From positions 4,712,001 through 4,776,000 of the forward strand of contig JBITNC010000002.1 in NCBI GenBank assembly GCA_050084985.1: a stretch of 64,000 bases of DNA. The letters run 5' to 3'. The stretch is from Nageia nagi (Eukaryota > Pinophyta). The position numbers were made by a program, and so were the translations under genes. The notes beneath the pieces were generated by a model, which was not told where the DNA came from, ran no database searches, and was given only the letters and a program-made list of their open reading frames with translations. Positions 12,341 through 24,821 of the stretch are shown here, one piece after another (the first letter of the stretch is position 1; every line of letters starts with the position of its first letter).

Positions 12341-14480
12341 GAAAGTTCATTTTGATGAAATTAGGAGTATTAGGATTAACCCTGATCTACCTCCTGAATT
12401 TTGTGAACCTCATCCACATGATAGCATAGAAACCAATGAATAAGAGTTTAAATCTATAAATTCTAGTTGTATGAATATCATTAGCCAAACCCCTAAATGG
12501 TTTAATATGGAGTTTGCTGATGGTGATTTTGAAAGTGTAAATCAAGAAATCTCTACTAATACTTCTAAAATGAATCCAAAATGATGATCTTGATGTTATT
12601 CCTATAAATGTTAGATCTATTAAAGAACTAATGGTTCAAACTGATAAAATGAAATATTTTGTTAGTAATAATGTTGAGGCTATTATGTATATTTTTATAA
12701 AACATGAGCTATTAGAGTTGGATCTTAGCATTCTAATTTCATTGGATTCTTTGTTTCAATATGAAAATGTAGGTTCATCAAAATGAAGTATGTCTATCAG
12801 TAAAAAGAAGGGCTCTAACATCATGACTAATTATTTACACATTGTTCACACCATTGAAGTAGAACCTCCTAACGTTCCCAAAATGGTACTAATTAAGGAT
12901 AATCCAGTACATGAAAATGTTGCTTCAAAACTCAGGTAGACCCTCCTAAACAATCAAAATCGGGTAAGCTTGATAACTATATCTATCATGATAACAGTAA
13001 GGGTGTTGTGATTGAATTTGAAAAACCTAAAAATATGCGTGATCAAATTAATACTTTAATTAATAGAGATTACAAAAACAAACCTAATTGGATTCAAGAC
13101 ATGAAATTAAAATTGATGTTCTAATTGGGGCACAAGATTAAGATACCTTTCAAAAAGCCATCGATGACCAATAGTTAGATTTCATGTTTGACTTGCTAGA
13201 TAACATAGAGGAATAAAGAACCAATAAAATTGGTCCCTTCTAAAAGAAGCATAATTATGAATAGTATCTCACATTCCTACCCCACAACCTATACCTTCAC
13301 CTTCTTCATAAAATAATATTATTCCTCCACAATCCCCATCATCATCCCCTAATACTAGTCAACCTATCATTAAATCTCCTATTTCATAACCCATCATCTC
13401 TCCTTAACCTTAATAGCCCATTGTCTAATCCTCTATTGCACAAACTGCTCATGTGCCTTCACCTAATTATAACACTCAATTACATGAACGATTTGTAAAA
13501 ATTGAGCAAGCATTCTATAATGATGATGATGATTAGTTGCTTTATTTGAAATGTCATTTGAGTGATAGAATTGCTTCTAGAGTTTATACAGGTAAAAAGA
13601 GCATTACATTCATAAAATTTAATGGCTTTCAAACCTAAAAATGCATATTAGAAAATTTCAAGAAGAAGAAATCAAATTCCTCCATGATCTTCATATGCTT
13701 GCTAAACTATATTTAAGTAATTTGAAAGATGATGCATTGAAGTGGTATTTCTCCCTTCCTGAAAAGAGCATTGATAAGAATGAAGATCTTGTTTTACAAT
13801 TCATTGCTAATTTCAAATACAATATTCAAGATAGGAATGAATTTAAGGATTTATGCAAAATTAAGCAAGTGCAAGGATAATCTTTGACTTATTTCATGAA
13901 AATGTGGAAAAAATTTGGTAATAGAGTTACTACTATTCAATAATATTTAAAAGATACTTTTGCAACTGCTTTGTTACCTATTTTGAAATTAGAAGTGCTT
14001 GATCATGATGATATCTCTTTGGGAAAAATGATTGATAAATTTCTTGAAAAAGAGCCATTGATCATGCTTATAAAAGACTCCAAAATATCAACAATCCAAA
14101 GGCAAAACCTTCTCCATCTCCAACAAAAGTAGCTACAACAGTAAGTATAGGTAAGAGGTCATTTCAACCTAAACAAAAGTATACTAAGTTAAATGAAAGT
14201 GTTAATAATACCTTGCTAGATAAAGATCTTATTGAATTACAACCAATTATTTAGCATCATTTTCCAAATGGTGTTCCTGAAAACTATAGATTTGAAGAAT
14301 TTTGCAATTATCATAGAACGCCAAGACACCTAACTAAAAATTGTAGTGATTTAAGAAACATCATGCATAACCTCATAGATCAAAAGGCCATTCAAGAAGA
14401 TGATAATTTAAAGCAAGAAGAGATTGATGTTGGTCTTGTCCATCTTGATAACAACCAACTTGGCATCTTCACAACCTAGA
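12341..14480 (+). pseudogene. gag of the gag-only element (degraded)
   Basis: The best frame is 13,641-13,880, where an 80-residue stretch reads as the helical retrotransposon gag core (YLSNLKDDALKWYFSLP, followed by a QFIANF block). The motif of a short helix, A--WY--LP and then F---F is typical of Ty3/gypsy Gag. At about 14,281-14,480 another frame holds FCNYHRTPRHLTKNC, a C-x2-H-x4-H-x4-C cluster like that at the Gag C-terminus of Tat/Athila-type elements, followed by DLRNIMHNLIDQ. Upstream, 12,600-13,130 stays open for long stretches and is Pro/Ser rich near 13,260-13,480. There are many stops and frameshifts. No pol follows: after 14,480 the sequence is non-coding and then antisense PMD. 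Confidence 0.6.
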
Positions 14481-15309
14481 GGATGCATCGGAATGGTAAG
14501 TAATCCAAATTGCTTTTCATATTATTTCTCTAACAGATGTAGGAAAAAACTTCATAAATAATCAACCATGAAAACTCAAAAAGCTTTTCTAGGAAGTGGT
14601 GACACAATATTTCAATGAAAAAGAAGCACTAATGATGTAAAAAACTATCCAGATGTTGCTAGTGCTATGTGTACAACACCCAAATCGGTCCTAGTTTTTG
14701 CACTTGGATCAACCAACTATAAGTGGGTTCCAAAATCCACTTAGGTACACTGCATTATTGGTTACATCTAAAAAATCAAAACACACTATGTATTATAGTG
14801 TATTTTTATATTTTCCATTTTTTGTGTTTTTATTTTTTTTCTATTTTCATGCATGCTTCATTATGTTGTTTGGTCAATAATCTTCAAGTTGTTAATAAAT
14901 TTCTCCTTAAAATTTGTAAAATTTTATGACATGGAGGTCGTAAGTCTATTTATATGACGTTCATACCATGCATTTCTTGAGATAGAAAAGAAAATAAAAA
15001 TGCATTATTTTTTTTCATTTATGATAAATCATGTTAAACATATGTTACACTATTTTAGGTTCATTTGTTGAGAAAATCTTAGCCATGTCATCAATTTTAC
15101 AATTTTTTATCAAACTTAATCTTTCAGTGTGTACTTAGTTTTTATATTTTTTATTACATATTATGTATTTTATGATGTTAATTAATTGGTCTCCTTTAAG
15201 AAATTAATTAACAAAATTTAAATTAATCAACAAATACATACATAAATAAAAAAAATCATTCATACATAAACTTTTGGACTATATATATATATATGAAATA
15301 TATGTTTGT
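14481..15309. other. non-coding spacer of the gag-only element with an AT microsatellite
   Basis: No domain was seen. A short (AT)n run lies at 15,280-15,294, close to the stop codon of the antisense gene remnant. Confidence 0.5.
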
Positions 15310-15761
15310 ACAAAGCCTCATGAGTGTCTACCCATGATGCCACTCTTACTATTTACCCTATAGACCTTATGAGCCCTTCTACCTAAGGACATCCCTAAAG
15401 ATTCCGAAATCCTACTAGTTATTATCACATGGATTGCCAAGACGACCTTGGCCTTCCCATACTTCTCCTTGAGCTCCTCAATCTCTTGGTGTAGTCCTTG
15501 ATTCATCTCCATTTTCTTGGACATAACTTCCCAAGACTCATGGGGAGGTGACATGGATAACTACTCAGCCATTCTCTTGTTTTCCTTCTTAATGAAAATA
15601 ATCTATGCATCCCTTGTAACTAGTGTAGCTTGCAGCTCACTAACATTGCTCCTCAAGCTAGATACCTCGAACTCCATAGGCCTCAACTAATCAACTTCAT
15701 CCTTCAAAGGCTAAAGGGTGGAAATATCCTCCTCTGACACAACTATCCTAGCTTCTGTATC

Positions 15762-15919
15762 CTTTGTAAAATAAATAAAATCAATATTAATATATAAGTA
15801 CATAAAATAAACATAAAAATCATAACAAATGAACTATAGAAAGTTAATTAAAAACTTAAGTTTTTTTTACATGAAGACACTAATAGTATGGCCTCTATAA
15901 GCAAGTTTATTGTAGCTAC
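15762..15919 (-). other. probable intron 2 of the antisense PMD gene
   Basis: On the minus strand the sequence reads CCTAG then GTAGCT at the donor, and a long T-rich stretch ending TTTTACAAAG before GATAC at the acceptor. The 158-bp segment is far more AT-rich than both flanks. The joined reading frame is in phase 0. The donor-side codon is TAG, which would have been CAG, the consensus last exon triplet. Confidence 0.5.
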
Positions 15920-17149
15920 CTAGGTCCTTGAAGCTGGGGGCATATGAGGGAGTGGCTCCTCACTCGATATCTCTATGTACTTGTCATTGTTATCATATGA
16001 CTCCTTGATAGATAACTCCATACCATGCTCCTTGTTTGACATCGAAATCCCAAGTGGGGTAGGCCTGATATTTTCCCACCATGCCTCATACCTTGAACAA
16101 CATAGGGAGAAAAAGAAATGGTTGTTGGTATGTATACCTTCATGGGCTCCTCCACACAAGCATCACTAGTGCATCCTGAGGCACTTCCACCTCATGCCTC
16201 TATCTAAGATAATAGCTAACTCTTGCAAGAATATCCTACATTAAACCAAATTATCGTAGTACTCGACCAAGGTAATAGAGCTCCACACCCTTGCATTATG
16301 TCTACAGAAAGCAATGCTACCTCAACCAGACAATCTAATGTGTGTACTCATCCCAAACATAGTCTTGATAAGCTACCCACTTAATGTCACCTACCTGGAG
16401 ACCATCTATCTCCCTCCTCTATGCCTTGATATCATACGATGCTCAGAAATAAACCAAAATGGAAACCCAACAATACATGGCAAGATCTAAAAGGTCATTC
16501 TACTACTTATCCAACCTAATGGACCTGAGCACAATAATATATTCATATGCCCAAACTTGTATCATGGGCCACTATCACAATTGAATTTCCCACGATCACC
16601 ATGTGGTGCAAATTATGGTATTGTGCCCTTGGTACAAATGTATCTAACAATCCACACAATTCCAAGAGTAAAAAATTTATTATTCTTATTTGGGCACAAG
16701 AATGTTGCAATAAGAGAAGCCATAAGCAATTGTATGTTCCTAACCCCCAAATCATATTGACATGCTAAGTGTAAATAGGTAGCCTGATGGTCCTAGTCAT
16801 GGTCCTCATTGCCTATCAACCAAGAAAATAATCGCTCCCTCTCTTGTTGGCTTTCAATAGAAGCATGTGATACAATCTCCCTCATATGGGAACATTCTAA
16901 ACCATGTATATGTATAAGAGAGTGACCATCATCTTGCTAGTTAGAAGGTGGAATGTGTTGGAATTTGGCTCCCAACACTCTACTAATCCTATACATAGAG
17001 GGAATTCAATCTGTATATGGCTAGCAATGGCCAAGTTATATAGCCCAACCATCTTTAGCAATTCATTATATTGATTGGATCTAATCCAATCTCGGGTGCT
17101 CTCTAATGCTTCCATCTTCATCAACCACCATCGAATCAAGTGCTCTCGA

Positions 17150-17672
17150 TCCCATAATCAAATTAAAACATAAAATTGATTAGAAATAATCCAATGTGCA
17201 AATTAAAAAAACTCCAATCATAATTTTACATATTTTTTAGCATAAAAAACTAAAAAAATAATATCCTTGGCTTTTATGCATTTGACAACAAATCGACGGA
17301 CTAGAGCAAGATGATTCAACCCCCCTCCCTTTCCTCATAACAAATAATAATGACAAAGACTAGGTGTATACAAACTCAAAATCAAACTAAATCAAAATTC
17401 TCCCCTGGAACAAATCAAGTACGGGTAAACATGCAAGGTTTTACACATAAAATAACAAGATTCCTTGATCAAGTTTCGATTAAACAACATGCTTGATTAA
17501 ATGGATTGTATAAAATTAGAATCGATTTAAATAAAAGAATTAAAAAATAAAAAGGCATTTCCCCTCTTCTTTGGTATTATTTGGGAGAAATATGGCATGC
17601 CCTAGGTTTTTCATAGTAGTAAAAGTAAAATAAAAAGAGGAAATAAGTAAAAATAAAAAATGAAGGACTTAC
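17150..17672 (-). other. probable intron 1 of the antisense PMD gene
   Basis: The minus strand shows CATGTG followed by GTAAGTCC at 17,673/17,672, a strong plant donor. The segment behind it is AT-rich and non-coding until the PMD frame opens near 17,150. No clean AG acceptor is left at that edge, so the downstream boundary is approximate. Confidence 0.4.
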
Positions 17673-17820
17673 CACATGCTTAGCTAGTAAACTTCGAAGG
17701 TACTCGACCATGTGACTACGTATCCTAGCTAATGATATTTCTATAGCTTGTTAGTCTACATATCATCCAAAAATTTGCAAATTCGATGGTTAAGAGGTAG
17801 TTTACAGGACCCATGTTTCC

Positions 17821-18617
17821 AATCAAAAAGAAAGAAAGGGTCATGAAGAGTGCACAATCAGTAGAAATGTATGCAACGAGGCAAAATCAATAGAGAGCTT
17901 TAGGTAAGCAAAAAGATAAAAGGTGAAAATGACATGTCACTTCTCCTTTATAACGATTTTGATCCCAAACTATAAGCATACACCTAATTTCAATTTTCAT
18001 AAAATATTTCATGAAAAATACGAATTCAACATTTTTTTGTGTTACAAATTATATTATCTTCCTGAAATTTATTTTTCAAAAACCAATTTTACGAATTTCA
18101 CAATGTCCATGCCCTTCTTTTACATGTTATTTTAAGTTAAAAGGGTAAAATAATTATTTCACTAAATACTTATATGAAAATACCATTATTTCACAAATAT
18201 GCTCTCTAATAATGATCATAATTAAGTTTGTAGAGGACAACGTTTGTTAAGCCAACGAAAATCAAAGCACCAACGATGTCCTATATATTGTCTTCAAGGC
18301 ACCAACGTCATTAAATCTTCATGCTTTTTACTTGCATAATTTGTATTATTTGATGAATTAAGACCATTTTATCTCTAAATATTTGGTATTTGATGATAAT
18401 ATTGCATATGTTTATCTCAAGATTAATTTTTCATAAAAAATGCATGTTGTATTAACAAAATTTCAAAATTCTAAGCCACGGTAACCCCATGAGAATAATT
18501 CTCAAAATCATAGGTCAATGTAATTGCAGTTTTCCTCTTACAAACTTGGGGCATATCATTACCTTATTAGCTTGATGATCGTAGGATATGAGTTGCAACA
18601 ATAATAGTCTACCAAAA
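17821..18617. other. non-coding interior of the gag-only element
   Basis: AT-rich, with no gene seen. It ends at CAAAA (18,613-18,617), the left target-site copy of gypsy A. Confidence 0.5.
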
Positions 18618-19369
18618 TGTAATGCAACCTCTATTTTTGATAACATTTTTCACCTATTACCGACTTTACAAACCCTAAAAATTTAGACCTATTTTTTTTA
18701 GTTTAAACGTTCGAATGGTCTAGGAGTGGACAAGGCAATCCATATGAGCATATCAATGCTGCTAGCTAGCCAACACTCACATGGCAAGATTGGCCAAATT
18801 TGGATTAACCAATCCTGATCAAAATCCTTCTAAACTTCACAAGCTCATCCCATTGGAATATGCCACATAAGTGACCCCACCATTTATGCTCATGAACTGT
18901 GTAACAGACATTTTGGTAATGACGTAGTGGTTTCCTACTCGAGGCTTATATCACCCAAGAGAACGCTCATCCATTAGGTTATTCATCTTTTTTGATGTAA
19001 CCCTCCAATTCACAGGTGCATATAGATTATCCTAAGCAATCTTCCTTATGAAGTGGGTAAGCATCATCGCTTATGGAATAATCTTCATACTCGTATTTGC
19101 TAAACTGTAGGTAGTATGACTACTAGTTACCCTCATTCGATAATCATAGTTTTATCGATTGCTATCCTCATCTGAAAACTTACCAAGGATATGAGACACT
19201 AAACTGCCCATGTCTATCAGCTAGGCTCACCATGGAGTCTAGCATCCCCATGCCCATTTATTGGGGAGCCATGGTTATTGGCGTAATACCCTCGAGTGTT
19301 TTGTATAGTCTAATGAGTTTTAAGTAAGGTTATAAAAATAAACCACCCCATGTTCTTTCAATCTTAGAA

Positions 19370-21560
19370 ATAATTAATCTCAGTTCAATTATTAGGGTTC
19401 TAGATTTCATGCTTGTATCAAGCATTAATATGTTACTTTAGTATAAATTCATGATAAACAAACCATCTTTCATATTTAAAACAAATAAGTAATAAATTCA
19501 TCAACGTATGTAAGAAGTTTCAAATCAAACTTGTTCAAGAAATCACTGAGAATATTCAAAGTACTATAATTGTCCCATGTGCATGGTGCAACGCATGGAG
19601 TACTACTTTAAAGAACTTCACATGCTAGAAACTAATAACAAGCCTCAAGTGAACACTAAATTCAACTAATTCTAACAAGGAAGTGCGGCATAGAGTGGTC
19701 CATACTCAAGGAATATTCTTTTTGTATATCGTTTAGCAAATTCTTTTAACAAGAGTTTGACTAATGTACATTCTATGTATTTGTCTTTATTGTTGAGACA
19801 ACCCATAAATTTCCATCCTTCTAGACTTAATTCAATTTTATGTTAAGATTGAAGTCCACTTTATCCCTCTAGGGTTTATCACTTAATTTAGGTCACCTTT
19901 AAGGATTATATCTAAACCTCATTTCTTGAACCAAGTATCATCCCTCAAGATAATTTTCCATTTTAAAGGGTTATATACATATATAAAGATTCTTTTTAAC
20001 ATAGGGGCCTTTGTTTATTTCTATTCAATGTCTTGAAGTAATTATTCCTAAGAATAGGTTTGATTCAATATTCATCCTAACCATGTCATAAGTTTTCTCC
20101 CTTCAACCTAATTGCATGTACCACTTATTCTATGTTATTAACTTCCATTTATTATCTATATGATAGGTTATACTATACCTTTGAATTAATACAAGGTTAT
20201 CTAAATACACTAAGTTATCCTCTTTGATCCACTTACAAGTGTCCTGGGATTAATAATGCCATTCCATAATTTTTAATTTATCAATCCACACTTACCTAGG
20301 AAGTGAAGTGTTATCTTGTGTCACCAAATAATTCTCTTTATATCAAGGATCATTTCCCCTTGTTGAATCAATTTCCATGATATCACTTATGTAATATGGG
20401 TTATACATTACAATATTAACTTATGATTAATTTAGGGACATTAGAATTATCCACTAAATTAATTCATAATTGCACCCATGCCTATGGCTTTATTTTACAC
20501 ACTAGATAAATGTTTATTCTTACAGATCTAAGGGTGTAGTAATTCTTTCTTTGCATTACTATAAACTAAATTCATGTGGGAACATCTTTGGGTTCAATTA
20601 TACCAAATATCAGTTAAATACCTTTAAGAACATCTCATAGAGTGAATTACATCAAATATATCCCTTGAATTATTACCAATAGGTCTATAATTTATTGCAA
20701 CATTTCAAATACCCTAGTATGGACCTCAGGAGGTTTTATGTTCTCTTTAGAACTACCTCCCTTACTTGGTCTCAGGGTAACATTTTTCCACTTTATCATA
20801 CCTCATATATAATAGCATCCATATAACAAATCACTTAAGCATATAACATTCAAGGTAATCAGTTTTATACCTTCATAATGCGAAATTCATTCTTGATTAT
20901 CCAAATATTAATTCTTGGGTTTAAATCAAAACTAATTTCTTCATACTTTACCTAAAATCCTCATAAATTAAAACTTAGCTTTATTCATTCTAAACCCCTC
21001 TTTAATATGTTCAATATCATTATAAAAAAAGATTACTAATTAATACCCAATCTTAAGATTATAAAGTATACAAATCTTGAACAAGACCAATGGATTATTT
21101 GACCAAGTACCTCCTTGATAAGCATTACCAAAACATTTATTTTATAAGGCTTATAATTAATCTAATCCAATTCAGAAAAATGGTCTTGGGTATACTAGAT
21201 ACGCTTGAAGGAAACCTATGGTCTAATTGCTAAGCAATATCGTGGTCACACAGATATATTGAAATTGTTTGACAAAATGCCTCATCAAAATATCACACAA
21301 GGCATGTTATACTTCAGCACAACACGTTGAAATGTTCTAATGTTTCTGCAAAATTCTATCCATAGTCGAAATGGATGCGTAGAAGGGACCAGTGAATCGT
21401 TTAAGAAAAAATGCAATCCAATTCTCAAAATGGATACGCCGTAGAGGCAGGTGAATCGTTTGACACATGCCTTATCTAGTGCAATTAATGGAATACATTG
21501 GTCACAGAATGTGCCCGAAATAAAAACATTAAAGGGGCTGTAGTTTGTCTTACCAAATAC
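19370..21560. other. segment of the gypsy A LTR missing from the other LTR copy
   Basis: At 19,370 the match to the short LTR breaks after ATGTTCTTTC-ATCTTAG, and it returns near 21,560 around GGCCATAGA. No coding frame with a domain was seen. I found no TG...CA pair with a duplication that would make it a nested solo LTR. Confidence 0.5.
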
Positions 21561-21680
21561 TGATCCACTGGCCATAGATTTTATCCAACACAGTTGCGTT
21601 GAGGAGGCGATGAACTGTTTTCCGAAATACCTCATCTAAATGTAGTTCCACGAGCCACATTGAAGACGGGATAAGCGCAC
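21255..21680. repeat. degenerate tandem repeats inside the gypsy A LTR
   Basis: A motif of the form ATGGATACGC-GTAGAGG, then GTGAATCGTTTGACA and ATGCCTTATC, recurs imperfectly about four or five times with spacing of roughly 60-90 bases (for example near 21,370, 21,430 and 21,600). The stretch is richer in CG than its surroundings. The short LTR keeps one such unit near 44,200. Confidence 0.4.
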
Positions 21681-23304
21681 AGAGGGATTTCAACAAGCAT
21701 AGCACCATTCAGTAACCTTTTCCCATCATTCTGCCAGTGCGAATCACCTGGGGAGCTCAAGATAAATAAAACTATTTCCAACATAGGCGGACGATGGGAA
21801 GGTAAACCATGGTGGTTTCAAAGGATTTGGAAGTCGCTTAATGGATGCACAGTTTCAAAGAACCATTTTTTTTCTGTTTATTATACGACTTTATTGTACA
21901 AGTCCTTAGAATATTAATAAGATTGTTGTTTTCTATTTTCCCTCCCTTGTCTAGATAATACCACCTAAAAATGGATAAAATATACCATGTACTTTTATGC
22001 AATAAAACTCTCTATTTTTTTTTTTTTTAATCTCAACATTCATCTCATATAACTAAATATATGGTAGAGAAAAGTTGTATCAGTGATTTCCTTTCACCCA
22101 AAACAAATAGTTTTAAAATTAACTTGTGTACCTCTTCTCTATTCATATATAGATAAGGTGTACATTATGATCACATGCAAAGATATACAAAACTATGCTT
22201 CAAAAGTACAAACTTATGTAAGACCATTAACAATAAAAACATTCTTAACCATTATTTCAAACCTTAAATAGACTACCCATTCTTCAATACTCTAAAATTA
22301 TCAAATAAACCTCAATGCTAAAGCTAACTCTTTTAGCATTAGTAACTAAAATGAGAGAAACCACCTGGACAATTGAGAAGATATTCCCTCCTCCACAGGA
22401 CTCTAGACCAAAATCTTGCAAAAAAAAAAGAGAAAATGATAAGGTGATCTTTTCCTAAGGGTTGTCCCTTTAGTTATAGCCAAGGTTGCTATAATATATC
22501 CAAAAGAAGTGTCTATTCATCCAACTCAATATTTTTGTTTGGGAGGTGTAGGCATTTTTTGTTGTTGTTGTAGGTCTCAATAATTTTTGTTTCCAAGTAT
22601 GGTATCATACAAAATAGTTTAGACCCTTTATATTAGGTTACAAATTATATCCTATTATTTTATGCACTTAACACAAGGAAACAAATTGTATGGGGATCCT
22701 TTTTCTATTAAATTCACAAAATCCCAAAATAACCTTGTAACCTCCAAAACATTACATTTTAACTCTCAATTTTATTTTTACCCAAATTTACTAAGATTTC
22801 TAGGTGAAAAATTCAAATTCAAATAATTGGAATATTCATTGCATTATTCAAAAATAGTTAATTAATTTTCTAAGCATATTCCTAATGCATATAGTACTTT
22901 AACACTCACATTTACTTGTGGCGTCCACTTCATCCTGTAAGGTAAATTTATTAGTACACACACATATAACATCAAGATCAAATATTATGCACAAAAATTA
23001 TGGTATGCATCTATATGATCTATGAAGGTCATTATGGCTATCACCGAATTAATGCCAATAATTTTCTCACTCTTACCAATCCATTACCATAACCAACTCA
23101 TCTTTTTTTCTTTGGGTTTCTAACTCGACTTCCAATCTCGAGGCAACCTATAACTTGTGTCATAAAAAAGCTAGCATAAAATTGATACAAATAATGCATA
23201 TATACACTCATAAATACTAATCTCATATTATAAATAATCTTAATCACATTTAATTTTTTTATGATATTTGAGTCTTAATAAATGTAATTGGATAGGTCGT
23301 TACA

Positions 23305-23321
23305 TAATACCCCCTTGAAAG
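23305..23321 (-). other. polypurine tract of gypsy A
   Basis: The minus strand reads CCTTTCAAGGGGGTATTA directly before the LTR start TGTAAC. It serves as primer for plus-strand DNA synthesis. Confidence 0.7.
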
Positions 23322-24816
23322 GAACACAATCCCTTATGTTCTTAAATACAAACCATAAGGTTTAATAATGTTTTACAAAATTACTCAAATAAATAAGGAA
23401 AATATTTTCTCATGATAGATTCCTCTTCCCAAGTGGAAGATGATTCAGAATACTTATCCAACTAGACTAGACATTCATTAATCTCCTGACTTCTTAATTT
23501 TCTAGTTCTAAAAGCTAGGATTCTAATAGGGAGAACTTCAACAGCCTGAGGGTTCGACATCTACAAGTCAGAAAAATCCAATAAATAAGAAGGGTCAGCA
23601 ACATATTTTCTTAGTAATGAGACATGAAAGACATCATGCATTTTTTGCAAACTTGGTGGCAAAGAAAGTTTGTAGGCATTGGAATTTTCTTCTCAACTAT
23701 TTCAAAAGGACCAACATAATTGAGGATTCAATTTGGTAGACTTTATGGTACTTTTCATGGGTCAAACTTGTAAGAATACTTTCTTGCCTATAACAAATTC
23801 TCGAGGAGTTCTCTTAAGATCAGCATAACTCTTTTATCGATTGATAACTTCCTTGAAATTTCATCGAATGGACTTAAGTTCCCCCTCCATTTACTTAAAC
23901 ATTTCAGGATGGATCATCACCTAATCCTCCCAATTGTTCCAAGATAAAGGAGTTTTGCATCTCCTTCTGTAAAGAGCCTCGAAGGGGGCCATTCCTAAGG
24001 ATGAATGTTATCCATTATTATAGGCAAATTTGACTAAGTAGAGGTAGTACTTCCATTTAGTCTTATGTTCCATGGAATACATTTTGAGTATATCCTCAAG
24101 AACTCTATCCACTCATTCAATCTTTCCATGTCTCTAGGTGATACGTTGAACTCATGTTCAATTTTATTCCCAACGCCTTGTGCACTGATTTCTAAAAGAT
24201 AAAGGTGAACTTTGAATCCCTATATGAGATGATCACCTCAAAAAATTCATGCAATATAAAAATTTTATGGGCAAACTTATTTTACACAATGGGGACATCA
24301 TCAGTTATGTTTCCAAGTATAAAATATGCTACTTTGGTTAATCTATTAACCACTCCTAGAATTGAGTCATGATGGAATCTGGATTTTAGAAAACCAACAA
24401 TAAAATCCATGAAAATTACTTACCATTTCTATGTAGGGATATCATGGGGATACAAATATCCACTTGAATGTTAATGTTCTATCTTTACCTTCTAACATTC
24501 AAGACATATTTTCACAAATTTTACTATATCCCTTTTCATGTTATCCTAATAAATTTTTTGTTTTAGGTCTTCTTTCATTTTTGTACCTCCCAGATGTGCT
24601 ACATATGGGGGACGATTGGTTTCTTGCATGATCAAACTTCTTAAATTTCCTTTTTTTAGAATGACCAATCTATTCTTAGAGTAAAGGACTCCATATTTTT
24701 CAACAAGATCTTGGGATGATAGGGTACCCTTCCTTATCAATTCTTGAATAGATTTACAATATGGATCTTCTTGCTACAAAAGCTTCACTTGATCAAACAA
24801 ATCAAATTGACATCTT
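23322..24816 (-). pseudogene. integrase of gypsy A (degraded)
   Basis: The minus-strand frame 24,740-24,546 opens with a tail continuous with RNase H and reaches YVAHLGGTKMKEDLKQKIY, the His part of the H2C2 zinc finger. CLEC follows, with its two Cys, about 30 residues later. Downstream the core domain is broken by many stops, but pieces remain in shifted frames: a GQSERVN-like stretch near 24,110, WKYYLYLVKFAYNN near 24,040, and a P-EALYGR-C-like block near 23,970, which are typical late-core motifs. The C-terminal part towards 23,322 is unreadable. The first residues abut the copia target duplication at 24,817, and the missing upstream part continues at 40,129. Confidence 0.6.
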
Positions 24817-24821
24817 GTCAT
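24817..24821. other. target-site duplication of the copia element, left copy
   Basis: GTCAT directly precedes the LTR start TGAGAG. The same five bases follow the right LTR at 40,129-40,133. Confidence 0.85.

Larger units (their letters stand above)
15318..17820 (-). pseudogene. plant mobile domain (PMD) protein gene remnant with coiled-coil C-terminus, antisense inside the retrotransposon
   Basis: PMD proteins (the MAIN/MAIL relatives, also found in plant transposons) share a fold of unknown biochemistry linked to silencing and genome stability. Here exon 2 (about 17,150-15,920) starts with HLIRWWLMKMEALEST, then a helix, then LVECWEPNSNTFHLLTSKM, which fits the PMD signature (L-ERW-PET-TFHL--GE). 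In another frame it continues with a LACQYDLGVRNIQLLMASLI block and IKWVAYQDYVWDEYTH, also in PMD order. Exon 3 (15,761-15,318) gives a charged heptad-like stretch (NQGLHQEIEELKEKYGKAKV) likely to form a coiled coil. Exon 1 would end at 17,673 beside GTAAGT. Four in-frame stops of exon 3 are all TAG, each explained by CAG to TAG. Frameshifts also occur in exon 2. The gene is dead here, but its architecture is still visible. An independent transposon carrying PMD and inserted here is the main alternative. Confidence 0.55.
18618..23304 (-). repeat. 3' LTR of gypsy A, long version (4.7 kb)
   Basis: The first about 750 bases match 43,401-44,160 of the other LTR, and 21,690-23,304 match 44,270-45,859. 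Between them lie about 2.2 kb present only here. A deletion in the short copy and an insertion in this one are both possible. The LTR starts TGTAATGC and ends GGTCGTTACA. Confidence 0.8.

Noticed and set aside
22083-22271. A 62-codon plus-strand frame that occurs in both gypsy A LTRs (also 44,646-44,834)
   Set aside because: Its presence in both copies follows from LTR duplication. The differences change amino acids freely, and no domain or promoter is associated.
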